Source of the DNA: an uncultured Clostridia bacterium
Lineage (GTDB): Bacteria > Bacillota > Clostridia > Oscillospirales > Ruminococcaceae
Length of the DNA: 64,000 nt
Assembly (NCBI GenBank): GCA_945876435.1
Contig: CAMCOD010000002.1
Location: 55,340-119,339, forward strand
Reading direction: 5' to 3'
Program-made: the position numbers and the translations under genes
Shown: one piece after another, positions 51,168 through 60,221 of the stretch
Layout: the number at the start of each line of letters is the position of its first letter
Position numbering within the stretch: position 1 is the first letter of the stretch
Notes under the pieces: generated by a model
Seen by the model: the letters and a program-made list of their open reading frames with translations, nothing else
What the model was told of the DNA's origin: nothing
The model's database searches: none

Positions 51168-52882
51168 GACATCTGTACAATTATCTCAAGCCCTATATTC
51201 CCCGGATGACGCTGGGGCTGGTGATCAAATTTACCGGAACAATCATGGATCTGCTTCTGCCCTGGATCCTGTCCTACATGATCGACACCGTTGCCCCACA
51301 GCAGAACGTCAGCTTGATCGTAAAATGGGGCATTGTTATGGTTCTCTGTGCGGTTGTGGCCGTTATCACCAATATTGTGGCCAACCGTATGGCCTCCTGG
51401 GTGGCCACACAGTGCACCCGAAAGATCCGCCACGACCTGTTCCGGAAGATTTCTTACCTGTCCTGCGCCCAGGTGGACTACTATACCATTCCTTCTCTGG
51501 AATCCCGCTTGACCTCGGACACTTACAATGTCCATAACTTTATCAGCCGCATTCAGCGCCTGGGTATTCGGGCGCCTATCCTGCTTACCGGCGGCATTAT
51601 TATCACCCTGATTCTGGAGCCAGTGCTGGCATCTGTTCTGATCTGCATCCTTCCCTTTATTGCCATTCTGGTTTACAAGGTATCCAAAAAAGGTATTCCG
51701 CTGTACACCAATTTGCAAAAAGGCGTGGATTCCATGGTACGCACCGTCCGTGAAAACATCACCGGCATCCGTGTCATCAAAGCGTTGTCCAAAACCGACC
51801 GGGAGCAGGAACGCTTCCGGGAGATTAATGCCGAGGTCGCCCGCCGGGAAACTACCGCCGGCGTAACAATGTCTCTGACAAACCCGATGATGAATCTGTT
51901 CCTGAATCTGGGTTTGACCATGGTCATTGTGGTCGGCGCTTACCGGGTCAACGCGGGACTCACCGAAACCGGTAAAATCATTGCCTTCCTCACCTATTTT
52001 ACCATCATTCTCAACGCCATGCTGTCCATCACCCGCATGTTTGTGCTGATGAGCCGCGGCGCTGCTTCCGCCAACCGTATCGCAGAAATTCTGGACACAC
52101 CGGCAGACCTGAAACTGGCTCCGGAAGACCGGATCGAAAGCGAAAACCATATTGAATTTGATCATGTCTCCTTCGCCTATGAGAAGAGCCGGGATCATCA
52201 CATCAAGGATATCAGCTTTACTCTCAAACGGGGGGAGAGCCTTGGCATAATCGGAGCCACCGGCTGCGGAAAAAGCACCATCATCAACCTGCTTATGCGT
52301 CTGTATGACAACGATGAAGGCAGTATCCGCATTGACGGCCGGAAGGTTTCCTCCATTCCGGACGAGGAATTGCATCAGAAATTCGGTCTGGTGTTCCAAA
52401 ATGACGTTCTTTTTGCCGATACCATCGCATCCAACATTGATTTTGGCCGTGGCCTGTCTATGGAGGAAATCGAAAAGGCCGCCGAGGATGCCCAGGCCAT
52501 GGAATTTATCCGCAGCCTGCCCGATGGATTCCAGCACATGCTTACCTCCAAGGGTACCAACCTGAGTGGCGGACAAAAACAGCGTGTTCTGCTGTCCCGA
52601 GCTTTGGCTGGAAAACCGGAGATCCTGATCCTGGACGACTCCTCCAGCGCCTTGGACTATAAGACTGACTCGCTGCTTCGTCAAGCCCTGCGAAAAAACC
52701 ATTCCGACACCACTGCAATTATTATCGCGCAGCGTATCAGCTCCATTTACCACTGTGACAAAATCCTGGTGCTGGAGGAAGGCCGCACCATCGGCTACGG
52801 CACCCATGAGGAACTGATGAAGAACTGCCCGGTTTATCAGGAAATCAGCCAATCTCAGATGGGAGGTATGATTGATGGCTAA
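51164..52882 (+). CDS. Heterodimeric ABC exporter, half-transporter with degenerate catalytic site
   Basis: A 572-residue half-transporter: six membrane helices, then an ATPase domain. Walker A is GATGCGKST near 362, the signature LSGGQKQRV and Walker B ILILDDSSSALD near 487. The catalytic Glu after Walker B is Asp, the usual mark of the non-hydrolysing site in heterodimeric exporters such as BmrCD and TM287/288. It pairs with the next gene, which has the normal Glu. Exported drug or lipid unknown. Confidence 0.93.
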   Translation: MRHLYNYLKPYIPRMTLGLVIKFTGTIMDLLLPWILSYMIDTVAPQQNVSLIVKWGIVMVLCAVVAVITNIVANRMASWVATQCTRKIRHDLFRKISYLSCAQVDYYTIPSLESRLTSDTYNVHNFISRIQRLGIRAPILLTGGIIITLILEPVLASVLICILPFIAILVYKVSKKGIPLYTNLQKGVDSMVRTVRENITGIRVIKALSKTDREQERFREINAEVARRETTAGVTMSLTNPMMNLFLNLGLTMVIVVGAYRVNAGLTETGKIIAFLTYFTIILNAMLSITRMFVLMSRGAASANRIAEILDTPADLKLAPEDRIESENHIEFDHVSFAYEKSRDHHIKDISFTLKRGESLGIIGATGCGKSTIINLLMRLYDNDEGSIRIDGRKVSSIPDEELHQKFGLVFQNDVLFADTIASNIDFGRGLSMEEIEKAAEDAQAMEFIRSLPDGFQHMLTSKGTNLSGGQKQRVLLSRALAGKPEILILDDSSSALDYKTDSLLRQALRKNHSDTTAIIIAQRISSIYHCDKILVLEEGRTIGYGTHEELMKNCPVYQEISQSQMGGMIDG

Positions 52883-54647
52883 AGGACCCCGCGGCCCAGT
52901 GGAAAAGCCGCAAAACCGCAAACAGGTACTGCTCCGCCTGGGAAAATATCTGTATCAGCACAAATGGATGCTGTTGGCAGCCTTTGTTCTTACTATCAGC
53001 AGTAACGTGCTGGCTCTGATCGGCCCGACCTTGGCCGGATGGGCCATTGACGCCATCGGCACCCAAGCCGGGCAAGTTGATTTTCATCGTGTTTTCTATT
53101 ACTGCGGCCTGATGCTGCTGTTCTATGTGGTATCTTCCGCCCTCTCCTATGTGCTGTCTGTACTGATGATTCACCTGAGTCAGAAAGTTGTCTTCCGTAT
53201 GCGTCAGGATGTGTTTGACAAATTGAGCATCCTGCCGGTGAAGTACTTTGACGGGCACCAGACTGGCGATATTGTCAGCCGTATCTCCTACGATATCGAC
53301 ACTGTAAACGCGTCCCTGTCCACTGACCTTCTGCAAATCGCCACCAGCGTCATCACGGTTCTCGGTTCCTTCATTATGATGCTTCGCATTTCCCCGCAGC
53401 TTATTATCATCTTCCTGTTCACCATCCCCATCTCTATCCTCTTTACCCGTTACATGACCCGGAAGGTGCGTCCGCTGTTCCGTAAGCGCTCCAAAGCCTT
53501 GGGCGAAATGAACGGCTATGTGGAAGAGATCATTTCCGGCCAAAAAACCACCAAATCCTATCATCAGGAAGAAACAATGATCGCCCGTTTTGATGTGAAA
53601 AACGAGGAAGCGGTAAGCGCTTACTACCGCGCCGACTATTACGGCAGTATGACCGGCCCATCCGTCAATTTCATCAACAATCTGTCTTTGGCTCTGGTCA
53701 GCATGTTTGGCGCCCTGCTCTTCCTGTTTGGAAATCTGACGCTGGGCAACTTGTCCTCCTTTGTTCTGTATTCCCGCAAATTTTCCGGCCCGATCAACGA
53801 GGTTGCCAACATCATCAGCGAGCTGCAGTCCGCCTGCGCCGCTGCGGAACGAGTTTTCCGCCTGATCGACGAAGAACCCGAACCGGAGGATGATCCGGAC
53901 GCTGTGGAGCTTAGCGACCCGCAAGGACATATTGTTATTGACCACCTCCGCTTCGGCTATGATCCGGAGAAACCTATTATCCATGACCTGTCCCTGGAGG
54001 CCAAACCGGGCAGCCTGGTTGCAATCGTAGGCCCCACCGGCGCCGGAAAAACCACCATTATCAACCTGCTCATGCGCTTCTATGACCCTCAGGCGGGAAC
54101 CATCACCGTGGATGGATACGATTCCCGGAAACTGACCCGCCGAAGCCTGCGAAAAGCCTACTCCATGGTGCTTCAGGATACTTGGCTCTTCCACGGAACC
54201 ATCGCCGAAAACATCGCCTATGGCCGTCCGGATGCTACACAGGAGGAAATCGAGGCTGCCGCCAAGGCCGCTCATATCCACTACTTCATCACCAGACTGC
54301 CCAAAGGCTACGACACGGTGCTTAACGAGGATGGTGTCAACATTTCTCAAGGGCAGAAACAGCTTCTCACCATTGCGAGAGCCATGCTGATGAACTCCCA
54401 CATGCTGATTTTGGATGAGGCCACTTCCAACGTAGACACCCGTACGGAAATTCAAATCCAGTCCGCCATGCGGGAGCTGATGAAGGGCAAAACCTGCTTC
54501 GTCATCGCTCACCGCCTGTCTACCATCCAGAATGCCGATACGATTCTGGTGGTACAGCACGGCGACATTGTGGAAAAGGGCAGCCACGAGGAGCTGTTAG
54601 CCAAAAATGGTGTGTACGCAAGCTTGTACAAGTCCCAGTTCAATTAA
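52875..54647 (+). CDS. Heterodimeric ABC exporter, half-transporter with consensus catalytic site
   Basis: A 590-residue half-transporter with six helices and an ATPase domain: Walker A GPTGAGKTT near 386, signature variant ISQGQKQLLT and Walker B MLILDEATSNVD near 511 with the catalytic Glu. In heterodimers the second signature is often altered (S-Q-G here), as seen. MAKGPRGP at 52875 overlaps the partner's stop by 8 bases and follows GGGAGG. Same MarR-controlled operon. Confidence 0.94.
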   Translation: MAKGPRGPVEKPQNRKQVLLRLGKYLYQHKWMLLAAFVLTISSNVLALIGPTLAGWAIDAIGTQAGQVDFHRVFYYCGLMLLFYVVSSALSYVLSVLMIHLSQKVVFRMRQDVFDKLSILPVKYFDGHQTGDIVSRISYDIDTVNASLSTDLLQIATSVITVLGSFIMMLRISPQLIIIFLFTIPISILFTRYMTRKVRPLFRKRSKALGEMNGYVEEIISGQKTTKSYHQEETMIARFDVKNEEAVSAYYRADYYGSMTGPSVNFINNLSLALVSMFGALLFLFGNLTLGNLSSFVLYSRKFSGPINEVANIISELQSACAAAERVFRLIDEEPEPEDDPDAVELSDPQGHIVIDHLRFGYDPEKPIIHDLSLEAKPGSLVAIVGPTGAGKTTIINLLMRFYDPQAGTITVDGYDSRKLTRRSLRKAYSMVLQDTWLFHGTIAENIAYGRPDATQEEIEAAAKAAHIHYFITRLPKGYDTVLNEDGVNISQGQKQLLTIARAMLMNSHMLILDEATSNVDTRTEIQIQSAMRELMKGKTCFVIAHRLSTIQNADTILVVQHGDIVEKGSHEELLAKNGVYASLYKSQFN

Positions 54648-54658
54648 ATATACCTGCA

Positions 54659-54690
54659 AAAAAGGAGCCACCCAAAAGGTGGCTCCTTTT
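54659..54690. terminator. Bidirectional terminator after the ABC exporter
   Basis: AAAAAGGAGCCACC, five bases, GGTGGCTCCTTTT. It also serves the HD-domain gene on the minus strand. Confidence 0.9.
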
Positions 54691-54702
54691 ATCCGCGCAA
54701 TT

Positions 54703-55275
54703 TTACTCTTTCGGTTCGATACCCAGCGGATCCGCGTACTTGCGCATCCCACGGATGCAGATATCCATGACCTCCGTCATGTCCATACCCAGCATTTCGC
54801 AGCCCTCTCGGATCACTTCCCGGTCGATTTTGGCGGCAAACTTCTTGTCCTTGTATTTTTTCTTCAAGCTGGACACTTCCAGGTCCAAAATCCCCTGGGG
54901 GCGCATTTTTGCCGCGGCGGAAATCAGGCCGGTCAAGCTGTCCACGGTGAAAATGCTTTTCTCCAGATTGGTGGATGGCTCCACCTCGTTGCAGCATCGG
55001 TTCCAACCATGAGCCAGAACCGCCCGGATGTCCTCTTCTTCCACGCCTGCCGCCTCCAAAATCGGCCTTGCGTGTTGCAAATGCTCCTCCGGATACTCCT
55101 CATAGTCCACATCATGAACATAACCTACCGCAGCCCAGTGAGCCGCATCCTCGCCGAAGTGTTCCGCCATCGCCTCCATTGCGGCGCTGACGGCCAGCGC
55201 GTGCTCCAGCAGATGAGGCTGTTTGGTATGTGCAGAAACCAGTTCTTTCGCCAGTTCCATTGTTAACTTAGCCAT
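54703..55275 (-). CDS. HD-domain phosphohydrolase-like protein
   Basis: A 190-residue cytoplasmic protein with the HD metal site: His25 in HLLEHALAVS, His54-Asp55 in GYVHDVDYEE and a following helix ILEAAGVEEEDIRAVLAHGW. Such proteins hydrolyse phosphate esters or nucleotides; the substrate cannot be read. The start has AAGGAGAGAG. It lies downstream of rubrerythrin but behind a terminator. Confidence 0.85.
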   Translation of the reverse strand: MAKLTMELAKELVSAHTKQPHLLEHALAVSAAMEAMAEHFGEDAAHWAAVGYVHDVDYEEYPEEHLQHARPILEAAGVEEEDIRAVLAHGWNRCCNEVEPSTNLEKSIFTVDSLTGLISAAAKMRPQGILDLEVSSLKKKYKDKKFAAKIDREVIREGCEMLGMDMTEVMDICIRGMRKYADPLGIEPKE

Positions 55276-55293
55276 TTTTCTCTCTCCTTAAGC

Positions 55294-55324
55294 AAAAAGA
55301 GGCATCCTGACGGATGCCTCTTTA
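55294..55324 (-). terminator. Terminator after rubrerythrin
   Basis: AAAGAGGCATCC, four bases, GGATGCCTCTTT, followed on the minus strand by TTGC. Perfect 12-bp stem. Confidence 0.85.
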
Positions 55325-55335
55325 CGGTTTGCGGA

Positions 55336-55887
55336 TTATTTACCAAAGTATCTGTTCAGCAGACCCTGGAAAGCGCAGCCATGACGAGCTTCGTCTTTTG
55401 CCATTTCATGAACGGTGTCATGGATAGCGTCCAGACCCAGCTGTTTTGCTTTGGTTGCGATATCTTTTTTACCAGCGCAGGCGCCGTTTTCAGCGGCAAC
55501 ACGCAGCTCCAGATTCTTTTTGGTATCAGCGAATACAACTTCGCCCAGCAGTTCAGCAAATTTTGCAGCATGTTCTGCTTCTTCGAAAGCAGCGGTCTTG
55601 TAGTATTCCGCAATTTCCGGATAGCCTTCTCTTGCAGCCTGACGGGACATAGCCAGATACATACCAACCTCGGTGCATTCACCGGTGAAGTTCTGACGGA
55701 GACCTTCTACGATTTCAGGATCAACGTCTTTGGCAACACCGATGCGATGTTCATCAGCCCATACCAATTCGGTTTCTTTCTGTTCCTCAAATTTAGAGGC
55801 AGGTGCTTTGCACTGTGGGCAGAATTCCGGAGCTTCCTCGCCAACATGAACATAACCACAAATTTTGCAGATCCATTTTCTATTCAT
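55336..55887 (-). CDS. Reverse rubrerythrin (rubredoxin domain first)
   Basis: An oxygen-defence enzyme of anaerobes that reduces hydrogen peroxide and oxygen with NADH-derived electrons. The 183-residue protein has a rubredoxin Fe site at the N-terminus (Cys7, Cys10, Cys23, Cys26) and then the four-helix diiron domain with [26 protein letters not shown] and DEARHGCAF. This order, opposite to classical rubrerythrin, marks the reverse type of Clostridia. MNRKWICK at 55887 follows GGAGGTTATATTG. Expression should be high; a strong promoter is upstream. Confidence 0.94.
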   Translation of the reverse strand: MNRKWICKICGYVHVGEEAPEFCPQCKAPASKFEEQKETELVWADEHRIGVAKDVDPEIVEGLRQNFTGECTEVGMYLAMSRQAAREGYPEIAEYYKTAAFEEAEHAAKFAELLGEVVFADTKKNLELRVAAENGACAGKKDIATKAKQLGLDAIHDTVHEMAKDEARHGCAFQGLLNRYFGK

Positions 55888-55936
55888 CAATATAACCTCC
55901 AAAGCACAAGATGTGCGTAATTTTGTTTACTTGATT

Positions 55937-55966
55937 ATAATATCACAACATATAGTAGCTTTGCAA
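55937..55966 (-). promoter_or_regulatory. Promoter of rubrerythrin
   Basis: On the minus strand TTGCAA (55961-55966), 18 bases, TATTAT (55937-55942); a TATAAT overlaps at -10. The AT-rich TATTATAATC text resembles half of a PerR box, but the match is too weak to claim peroxide control. Confidence 0.5.
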
Positions 55967-56092
55967 GGAAAATTTTGTACGAAATTATTAATTTTTTATG
56001 TCTCTCCGCCTGCTGTATATTTTCTTAAAAACTTCCCACACTATAAGCGAACAGGACAGGTTCCTGTACCTTTTTAAAAGGATGATGAAACG

Positions 56093-56212
56093 ATGAACAA
56101 GAAAAAAAATAACGATCAGCCACAGACTTCCATGGAGAACAAACGCAACAATCCGACCAACTGCAAGCACGAGCACGACGATAAAAACAAACAGGAAAGA
56201 TCCTTCCAGTAA
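56093..56212 (+). CDS. Small 39-residue hydrophilic protein
   Basis: A short reading frame, MNKKKNNDQPQTSMEN through NKQERSFQ, very rich in Asn, Lys, Gln and Asp with no hydrophobic segment. It has one Cys and a CKHEHDD patch. AAAAGGATG lies about 11 bases before the ATG, and a strong terminator begins 30 bases after the stop, so a transcript here is plausible. A loose sigma-E-like motif (GTATATT 56015-56021, 15 bases, CACACTAT 56037-56044) lies upstream. Composition recalls small spore proteins, but I do not recognise a family. Confidence 0.5.
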   Translation: MNKKKNNDQPQTSMENKRNNPTNCKHEHDDKNKQERSFQ

Positions 56213-56243
56213 GACATCCTCTGTTCAAACTCCTGAACTCCTG

Positions 56244-56282
56244 AAAAAAGGGCCTCCAATCCAAGGATTGGAGGCCCTTTTT
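56244..56282. terminator. Bidirectional terminator
   Basis: AAAAAAGGGCCTCCAATCC, AAG and GATTGGAGGCCCTTTTT form a near-perfect 17-bp stem. It ends the small plus-strand gene and the obg-mrnC-yitT unit. Confidence 0.9.
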
Positions 56283-56289
56283 ATGTAAA

Positions 56290-57171
56290 TTACTGATCCA
56301 GCTCAATGGGACGGAAACCGGTACCCAGAATTTCGCGGGCTTCGTTGACAATGATAAAGGCGTTGGGATCAATATCATGAACCACCTTTTTCACCATTGG
56401 ATATTGGTTATCCCGAACCGCGCAGAGAACGACCTTGCGCTCCTTTTCCGAATAAGCGCCCTGACCGGAAAGCAGCGTTACACCGCGGCGAACATCCGTA
56501 TTGATTGCTTTGGCAATTTCAATGGGTTTATCCGAGATAATCAGGATTGCCTTGCCTTTATCGCCGCCGTACATCAGAGCATCGATCATTTTGGAGCAGG
56601 TGAAGATAGAGATCAGGCCGTACAAACCGCTTTCAATGTTGCCGTAAACCAGAACGGATACGGAAAGGACGCAGAAGTCCGCCATAAACAGCAGACGTCC
56701 CATGGATATGTGCGGATAAGCTCGTTTCAGCAGACGGCTCACAATATCCAAACCGCCCGTGGTGGAGCCCCGCAGGAAGACCATGGCCAAAGCACAGCCT
56801 GTAAGCACACCGCTCATCAAGCCAGCCAGAATGGTGTCGCCCGCATAACCGGAAATCCCCAGCTTGGACATGACCAAAGCCACAATATCCACTGAGAAGG
56901 ATATGATGGTCATGGATTTCAGCGTATTAACGCTGAACAGAAAGCCCAATACTTTAAAGGCTATGATCATCAGCGGGACATTGATCAGAAAGGACGCTGT
57001 ACCGATTGGAAAACCGGTCAGGTAATTGATCAGTGTGGCAATACCGGTGATGCCGCCGGGCGCAATATGGTTCGGCGCTGTAAAGAAGTTAACGGAAATA
57101 CCGTAAATTATACCTGCCAGAACATCAACCAGAACATCAATGGTCAATGTTTTCATGTTTTTACTGTTCAT
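56290..57171 (-). CDS. YitT family membrane protein (DUF161 / DUF2179)
   Basis: A 293-residue protein with about five or six helices in the first 200 residues (FTAPNHIAPGGITGIATLINYL, shown as blocks FTAPNHIAPGG and GIATLINYLTGFP) and a C-terminal cytosolic DUF2179 domain with PIEIAKAINTDVRRGVTLL. YitT proteins are widespread in Firmicutes and of uncertain function. It begins 10 bases after mrnC and probably shares its transcript. Confidence 0.9.
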   Translation of the reverse strand: MNSKNMKTLTIDVLVDVLAGIIYGISVNFFTAPNHIAPGGITGIATLINYLTGFPIGTASFLINVPLMIIAFKVLGFLFSVNTLKSMTIISFSVDIVALVMSKLGISGYAGDTILAGLMSGVLTGCALAMVFLRGSTTGGLDIVSRLLKRAYPHISMGRLLFMADFCVLSVSVLVYGNIESGLYGLISIFTCSKMIDALMYGGDKGKAILIISDKPIEIAKAINTDVRRGVTLLSGQGAYSEKERKVVLCAVRDNQYPMVKKVVHDIDPNAFIIVNEAREILGTGFRPIELDQ

Positions 57172-57180
57172 GTTTGAAAT

Positions 57181-57591
57181 TTACTCCCTTTCTGCAGCGG
57201 AAGAAGTCATAATCAAATCGAATAATTCCTCCAGCCGCTCCATTTTTCCCTGAAGGAACAAATAACCGAACAAGGCCTCCAGCCCGGTCGCCCGGCGGTA
57301 TTCCACTGGGTCCGCGTGCTTAGGAGGCTTGACGCCATTGGCGTTTCTGCCTCTTTTCCAAATATTTTTCTCCTCTTCGCTAAGCTGAGCTTCTATAACA
57401 GAGTAGGCGTTGCTTTGAAAAGATGCCCGAACCTGTTCCACAGCCAGAAGATGCAGCTTATTCACCGGCATATTGGCCGTTTCCACCAATCTCTGCCGGA
57501 CGAACAGCTCATATACTGCATCTCCTAGAAAGGCCAAGGTGCCCGGGCTGAACAGTTTCGGGTCACAACCCTGCAAATTCCATTCCTGCAT
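57181..57591 (-). CDS. mrnC: Mini-ribonuclease III
   Basis: A 136-residue RNase III catalytic domain with no dsRNA-binding domain; it matures 23S rRNA in Firmicutes. Motifs are TLAFLGDAVYELFVRQRL with the metal-binding Asp and Glu, and RRATGLEALFGYLFLQG. It follows obg by 12 bases, so ribosome-related genes are grouped. Length is normal. Confidence 0.95.
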   Translation of the reverse strand: MQEWNLQGCDPKLFSPGTLAFLGDAVYELFVRQRLVETANMPVNKLHLLAVEQVRASFQSNAYSVIEAQLSEEEKNIWKRGRNANGVKPPKHADPVEYRRATGLEALFGYLFLQGKMERLEELFDLIMTSSAAERE

Positions 57592-57603
57592 ACGCGCCTC
57601 CGC

Positions 57604-58878
57604 TTAACGAATATAGTCAAACTCGAAGTTCAGGATGCTTACAGTATCGCCTTCCTGGATGCCCATCTCCTCCAAGCGGTCGATAATGCCGCTGCTGCGG
57701 AGAATACGCTGGAAGTAGCCCAGATCCTCTTCGTCATCCAGGCTGATCATGCCGAATACCTTAACCAGCCAGTCTGCTTCCACAATATAGACCCCATCCT
57801 CCACTTTGATGTCGAACTTCCATTTATCCGCACCGCTGAGGTCCACGGTTTTCGGCACATAATCCGCCTCAAAGCGTTTGATTGGAGGCAGACGATCCAG
57901 TTTTTCCGCGATCTCCTGTACCAAAGCCTCTACACCCTGATGGGTTGCGGCAGACAGCCGGAAGAAACGAAGCCCTTTTTCCTCAATGTAGCGGCGGAAT
58001 TCCTCCACCTGCTCGTCAGAGGCCATATCTGCCTTGTTTCCCACAACAATCTGCTCCTGAGCGGCCAGTTCCGCGTTAAAATTGGCCAGTTCCCGGTTGA
58101 TGGTTTCGAAATCTTCTTTGGGATCCCGTCCTTCGCTGCCGGAAACATCCACCACATGAACGATCAGGCGGCAGCGCTCCACATGGCGAAGAAACTCATG
58201 ACCCAAACCGATGCCTTCGCTGGCTCCCTCGATCAGGCCGGGAATATCGGCCATAACAAAGGACTTGCCTTCCGCCACTTTTACCACACCCAAAACCGGT
58301 GTCAGGGTCGTGAAGTGGTAGTTGGCGATTTTTGGTTTCGCCGCGCTGACAACAGAGATCAAAGTGGATTTTCCCACATTTGGGAAGCCAACCAAACCGA
58401 CATCCGCCAATAGCTTCAGTTCAAGCTGAAGGTCAAACTTCTCGCCGGGGATCCCCGGTTTGGCAAAGCGGGGGATCTGCCGGGTCGGAGTGGCAAAATG
58501 ACTGTTGCCCCAACCGCCGTTTCCTCCTTTGGCAATGATAACCGGCTCTTCGCCGGAGATATCGGCCATGATCTGTCCGCTCTCTCCATCACGGACAATG
58601 GTACCCATTGGCACCTTGATAACCAGATCCTGTCCGCCCTTGCCGCTGCAGCGTTTTGGGCCGCCTTTTTGGCCATTTTCAGCGATAAAATTTTTCTTGT
58701 ATTTAAAGTCAATCAGCGTATTCATATCCGGGCTGCCCACAAAGACGATGTCGCCGCCCTTGCCGCCGTCGCCGCCGTCAGGTCCTCCCGCCGCGACAAA
58801 CTTCTCCCGGTGGAAGGAAACGGCTCCGTTGCCGCCGTCGCCTGCCTTCACGCGGATAACCGCTTTATCAATAAACAT
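57604..58878 (-). CDS. obg: Obg/CgtA GTPase
   Basis: An essential ribosome-associated GTPase. The 424-residue protein has the glycine-rich Obg fold (about 1-158; GDGGNGAVSFHREKFVAAGGP), the G domain with G1 GFPNVGKST, G3 DIPGLIEGA and NKAD, and the C-terminal OCT domain (about 345-424), found in Firmicutes. It heads the obg-mrnC-yitT unit. In Bacillus Obg also affects sporulation initiation. Confidence 0.97.
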   Translation of the reverse strand: MFIDKAVIRVKAGDGGNGAVSFHREKFVAAGGPDGGDGGKGGDIVFVGSPDMNTLIDFKYKKNFIAENGQKGGPKRCSGKGGQDLVIKVPMGTIVRDGESGQIMADISGEEPVIIAKGGNGGWGNSHFATPTRQIPRFAKPGIPGEKFDLQLELKLLADVGLVGFPNVGKSTLISVVSAAKPKIANYHFTTLTPVLGVVKVAEGKSFVMADIPGLIEGASEGIGLGHEFLRHVERCRLIVHVVDVSGSEGRDPKEDFETINRELANFNAELAAQEQIVVGNKADMASDEQVEEFRRYIEEKGLRFFRLSAATHQGVEALVQEIAEKLDRLPPIKRFEADYVPKTVDLSGADKWKFDIKVEDGVYIVEADWLVKVFGMISLDDEEDLGYFQRILRSSGIIDRLEEMGIQEGDTVSILNFEFDYIR

Positions 58879-58988
58879 GGCATTTTCCTTTCTTTGACGG
58901 AATTCGGGTCTAAACGATCCTACTTCCTGAATTATAACACAAATGAGAAACTTTACAATTCTCTTTTACCATTATTCTCCCCAACAAA

Positions 58989-59020
58989 GCAAAAATCCCG
59001 AGAAAGTCTCGGGATTTTAT
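58989..59020 (-). terminator. Terminator after the L21-Prp-L27 operon
   Basis: AAAATCCCGAG, five bases, CTCGGGATTTT with TTGC after it on the minus strand. Confidence 0.85.
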
Positions 59021-59034
59021 GTGAAAAGGTTAAA

Positions 59035-59316
59035 TTACTGAACGGGAACGACGCTTACTTTTTTGCGGTCGCGGCCGAAACGCTCATATTTAACTTTACC
59101 ATCGCAAAGAGCGAACAGGGTATCATCGGAACCGATGCCTACGTTTTCACCTGGATGGATATGGGTGCCTCTCTGACGGTACAGGATATTGCCTGCAACT
59201 ACAAACTGGCCATCAGCACGTTTAGCGCCAAGGCGTTTGGATTCAGAATCACGGCCGTTCTTAGTAGAACCTACACCTTTTTTATGAGCAAAGAACTGCA
59301 TGCTAAGTCTAAGCAT
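59035..59316 (-). CDS. rpmA: Ribosomal protein bL27 (with cleavable N-terminal extension)
   Basis: A 93-residue ribosomal protein. It starts [17 protein letters not shown]: the first nine residues are the Firmicutes extension removed by Prp after Phe-Phe (before Ala-His-Lys-Lys). The rest is standard, with [13 protein letters not shown]. It is the last gene of the operon, five bases after prp. Confidence 0.97.
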   Translation of the reverse strand: MLRLSMQFFAHKKGVGSTKNGRDSESKRLGAKRADGQFVVAGNILYRQRGTHIHPGENVGIGSDDTLFALCDGKVKYERFGRDRKKVSVVPVQ

Positions 59317-59321
59317 TGTGG

Positions 59322-59639
59322 TTACACCTCCGAAACTTTTACTTTGATGGTGCCTTCAAAATCCTCCGCAAGGATCTCCAGATGGAGCAGCAGCGCGTCC
59401 ATAAAGGCAAACGCTTCCTGCGGACAGTTTTTTGGCAGCTTCAGTCGAATTTGATTATCAAGCGCCTGCACCTCCGCCCGCACCTTTAACACCTCTGTGA
59501 TGGCATTAGCGGTCAGTTGAACAGCGGATGTGACCGAAGCACAGGCAATATCCCTGCCGAACTCGTCGTAGCCGGCGTGTCCCCGCAGAGAAAAGGCTGT
59601 GAGCTTGCCTCCGGTTTTCGTAAAATTGGCCTGGATCAT
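59322..59639 (-). CDS. prp: Ribosomal-processing cysteine protease Prp
   Basis: A 105-residue protease that trims the N-terminus of L27. Catalytic His21 and Cys33 are in [19 protein letters not shown]. It is encoded between L21 and L27, as usual in Firmicutes, and its target, the L27 extension, is present next to it. Confidence 0.96.
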   Translation of the reverse strand: MIQANFTKTGGKLTAFSLRGHAGYDEFGRDIACASVTSAVQLTANAITEVLKVRAEVQALDNQIRLKLPKNCPQEAFAFMDALLLHLEILAEDFEGTIKVKVSEV

Positions 59640-59651
59640 TGCAACAAACGA

Positions 59652-59963
59652 TTAAGCGTTGATGGAAACGATCTCAACTTTCGTGTAAGGCTGTCTGTGG
59701 CCGATTTTGCGTTTGCTGTCTTTCTTAGGTCTGTAAGTGAAGACATGGATCTTTTTGCCTTTGCCGTTTTTCAGGACTTTGGCAACAACTTTGGCACCTT
59801 CTACAACAGGAGTGCCAACAACCATGCCGTCTTCTTTGCCAACAGCGATAACTTCGTCAAAGTTTACGGTTTCTTCTGGCTGAACGTTCAGTTTTTCGAT
59901 GTAAACGACATCGCCTTCAGATACGCGGTACTGTTTACCGCCGGTTTTGATAATAGCGTACAT
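59652..59963 (-). CDS. rplU: Ribosomal protein bL21
   Basis: A 103-residue 50S protein: [18 protein letters not shown] at the start and [19 protein letters not shown] near the end. First gene of the rplU-prp-rpmA operon, preceded by a structured leader and AAGAGG. Confidence 0.98.
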   Translation of the reverse strand: MYAIIKTGGKQYRVSEGDVVYIEKLNVQPEETVNFDEVIAVGKEDGMVVGTPVVEGAKVVAKVLKNGKGKKIHVFTYRPKKDSKRKIGHRQPYTKVEIVSINA

Positions 59964-59979
59964 ATCAATAACCTCTTTC

Positions 59980-60072
59980 TTAATGAACTCGCTGCTTCAC
60001 AAGGCGGTGCTTCGCAGTCTGCGTTTACGCACAGTGCGCGGGAGCACACTTATAGCCCGGAACATGCGGCAA
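59980..60072 (-). promoter_or_regulatory. L21 leader, structured 5' UTR
   Basis: About 105 bases separate the promoter from rplU. On the minus strand they contain stems such as GCGCAC-TGTGCGT, and GCAGCG, CCGGG and GTGCTCC blocks able to pair. In Firmicutes an L21 leader RNA binds ribosomal protein for feedback. Position and size fit, but base-level homology was not tested. Confidence 0.55.
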
Positions 60073-60077
60073 GTATG

Positions 60078-60106
60078 ATTTTATCATAGCTTCTGCTGAT
60101 TGTCAA
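60078..60106 (-). promoter_or_regulatory. Promoter of the L21 operon
   Basis: On the minus strand TTGACA (60101-60106), 17 bases, TAAAAT (60078-60083). Confidence 0.8.
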
Positions 60107-60111
60107 GTCTA

Positions 60112-60150
60112 AAAAAGCCCATGATCATCGCAAAAATGGGCTTTTTCAAC
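60112..60150 (-). terminator. Terminator after lgt
   Basis: AAAAAGCCCAT and ATGGGCTTTTT form an 11-bp stem with a 13-base loop, followed by TAGAC on the minus strand. Confidence 0.75.
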
Positions 60151-60221
60151 CGGTTTTGCACTTTTTGGAGACTTGCTGCAAAATGCCGATTTTCTTTTTT
60201 AGGATTTGTGCGGAATAGCAG

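Noticed and set aside
50828..54587. Two long minus-strand frames opposite the ABC exporter genes
   Set aside because: Shadows of the coding strand; the plus strand has full ABC motifs, ribosome sites and overlaps.
59035..59639. N-terminal extension of L27 with adjacent protease considered as a novel pair
   Set aside because: This is the known Firmicutes Prp-L27 system.
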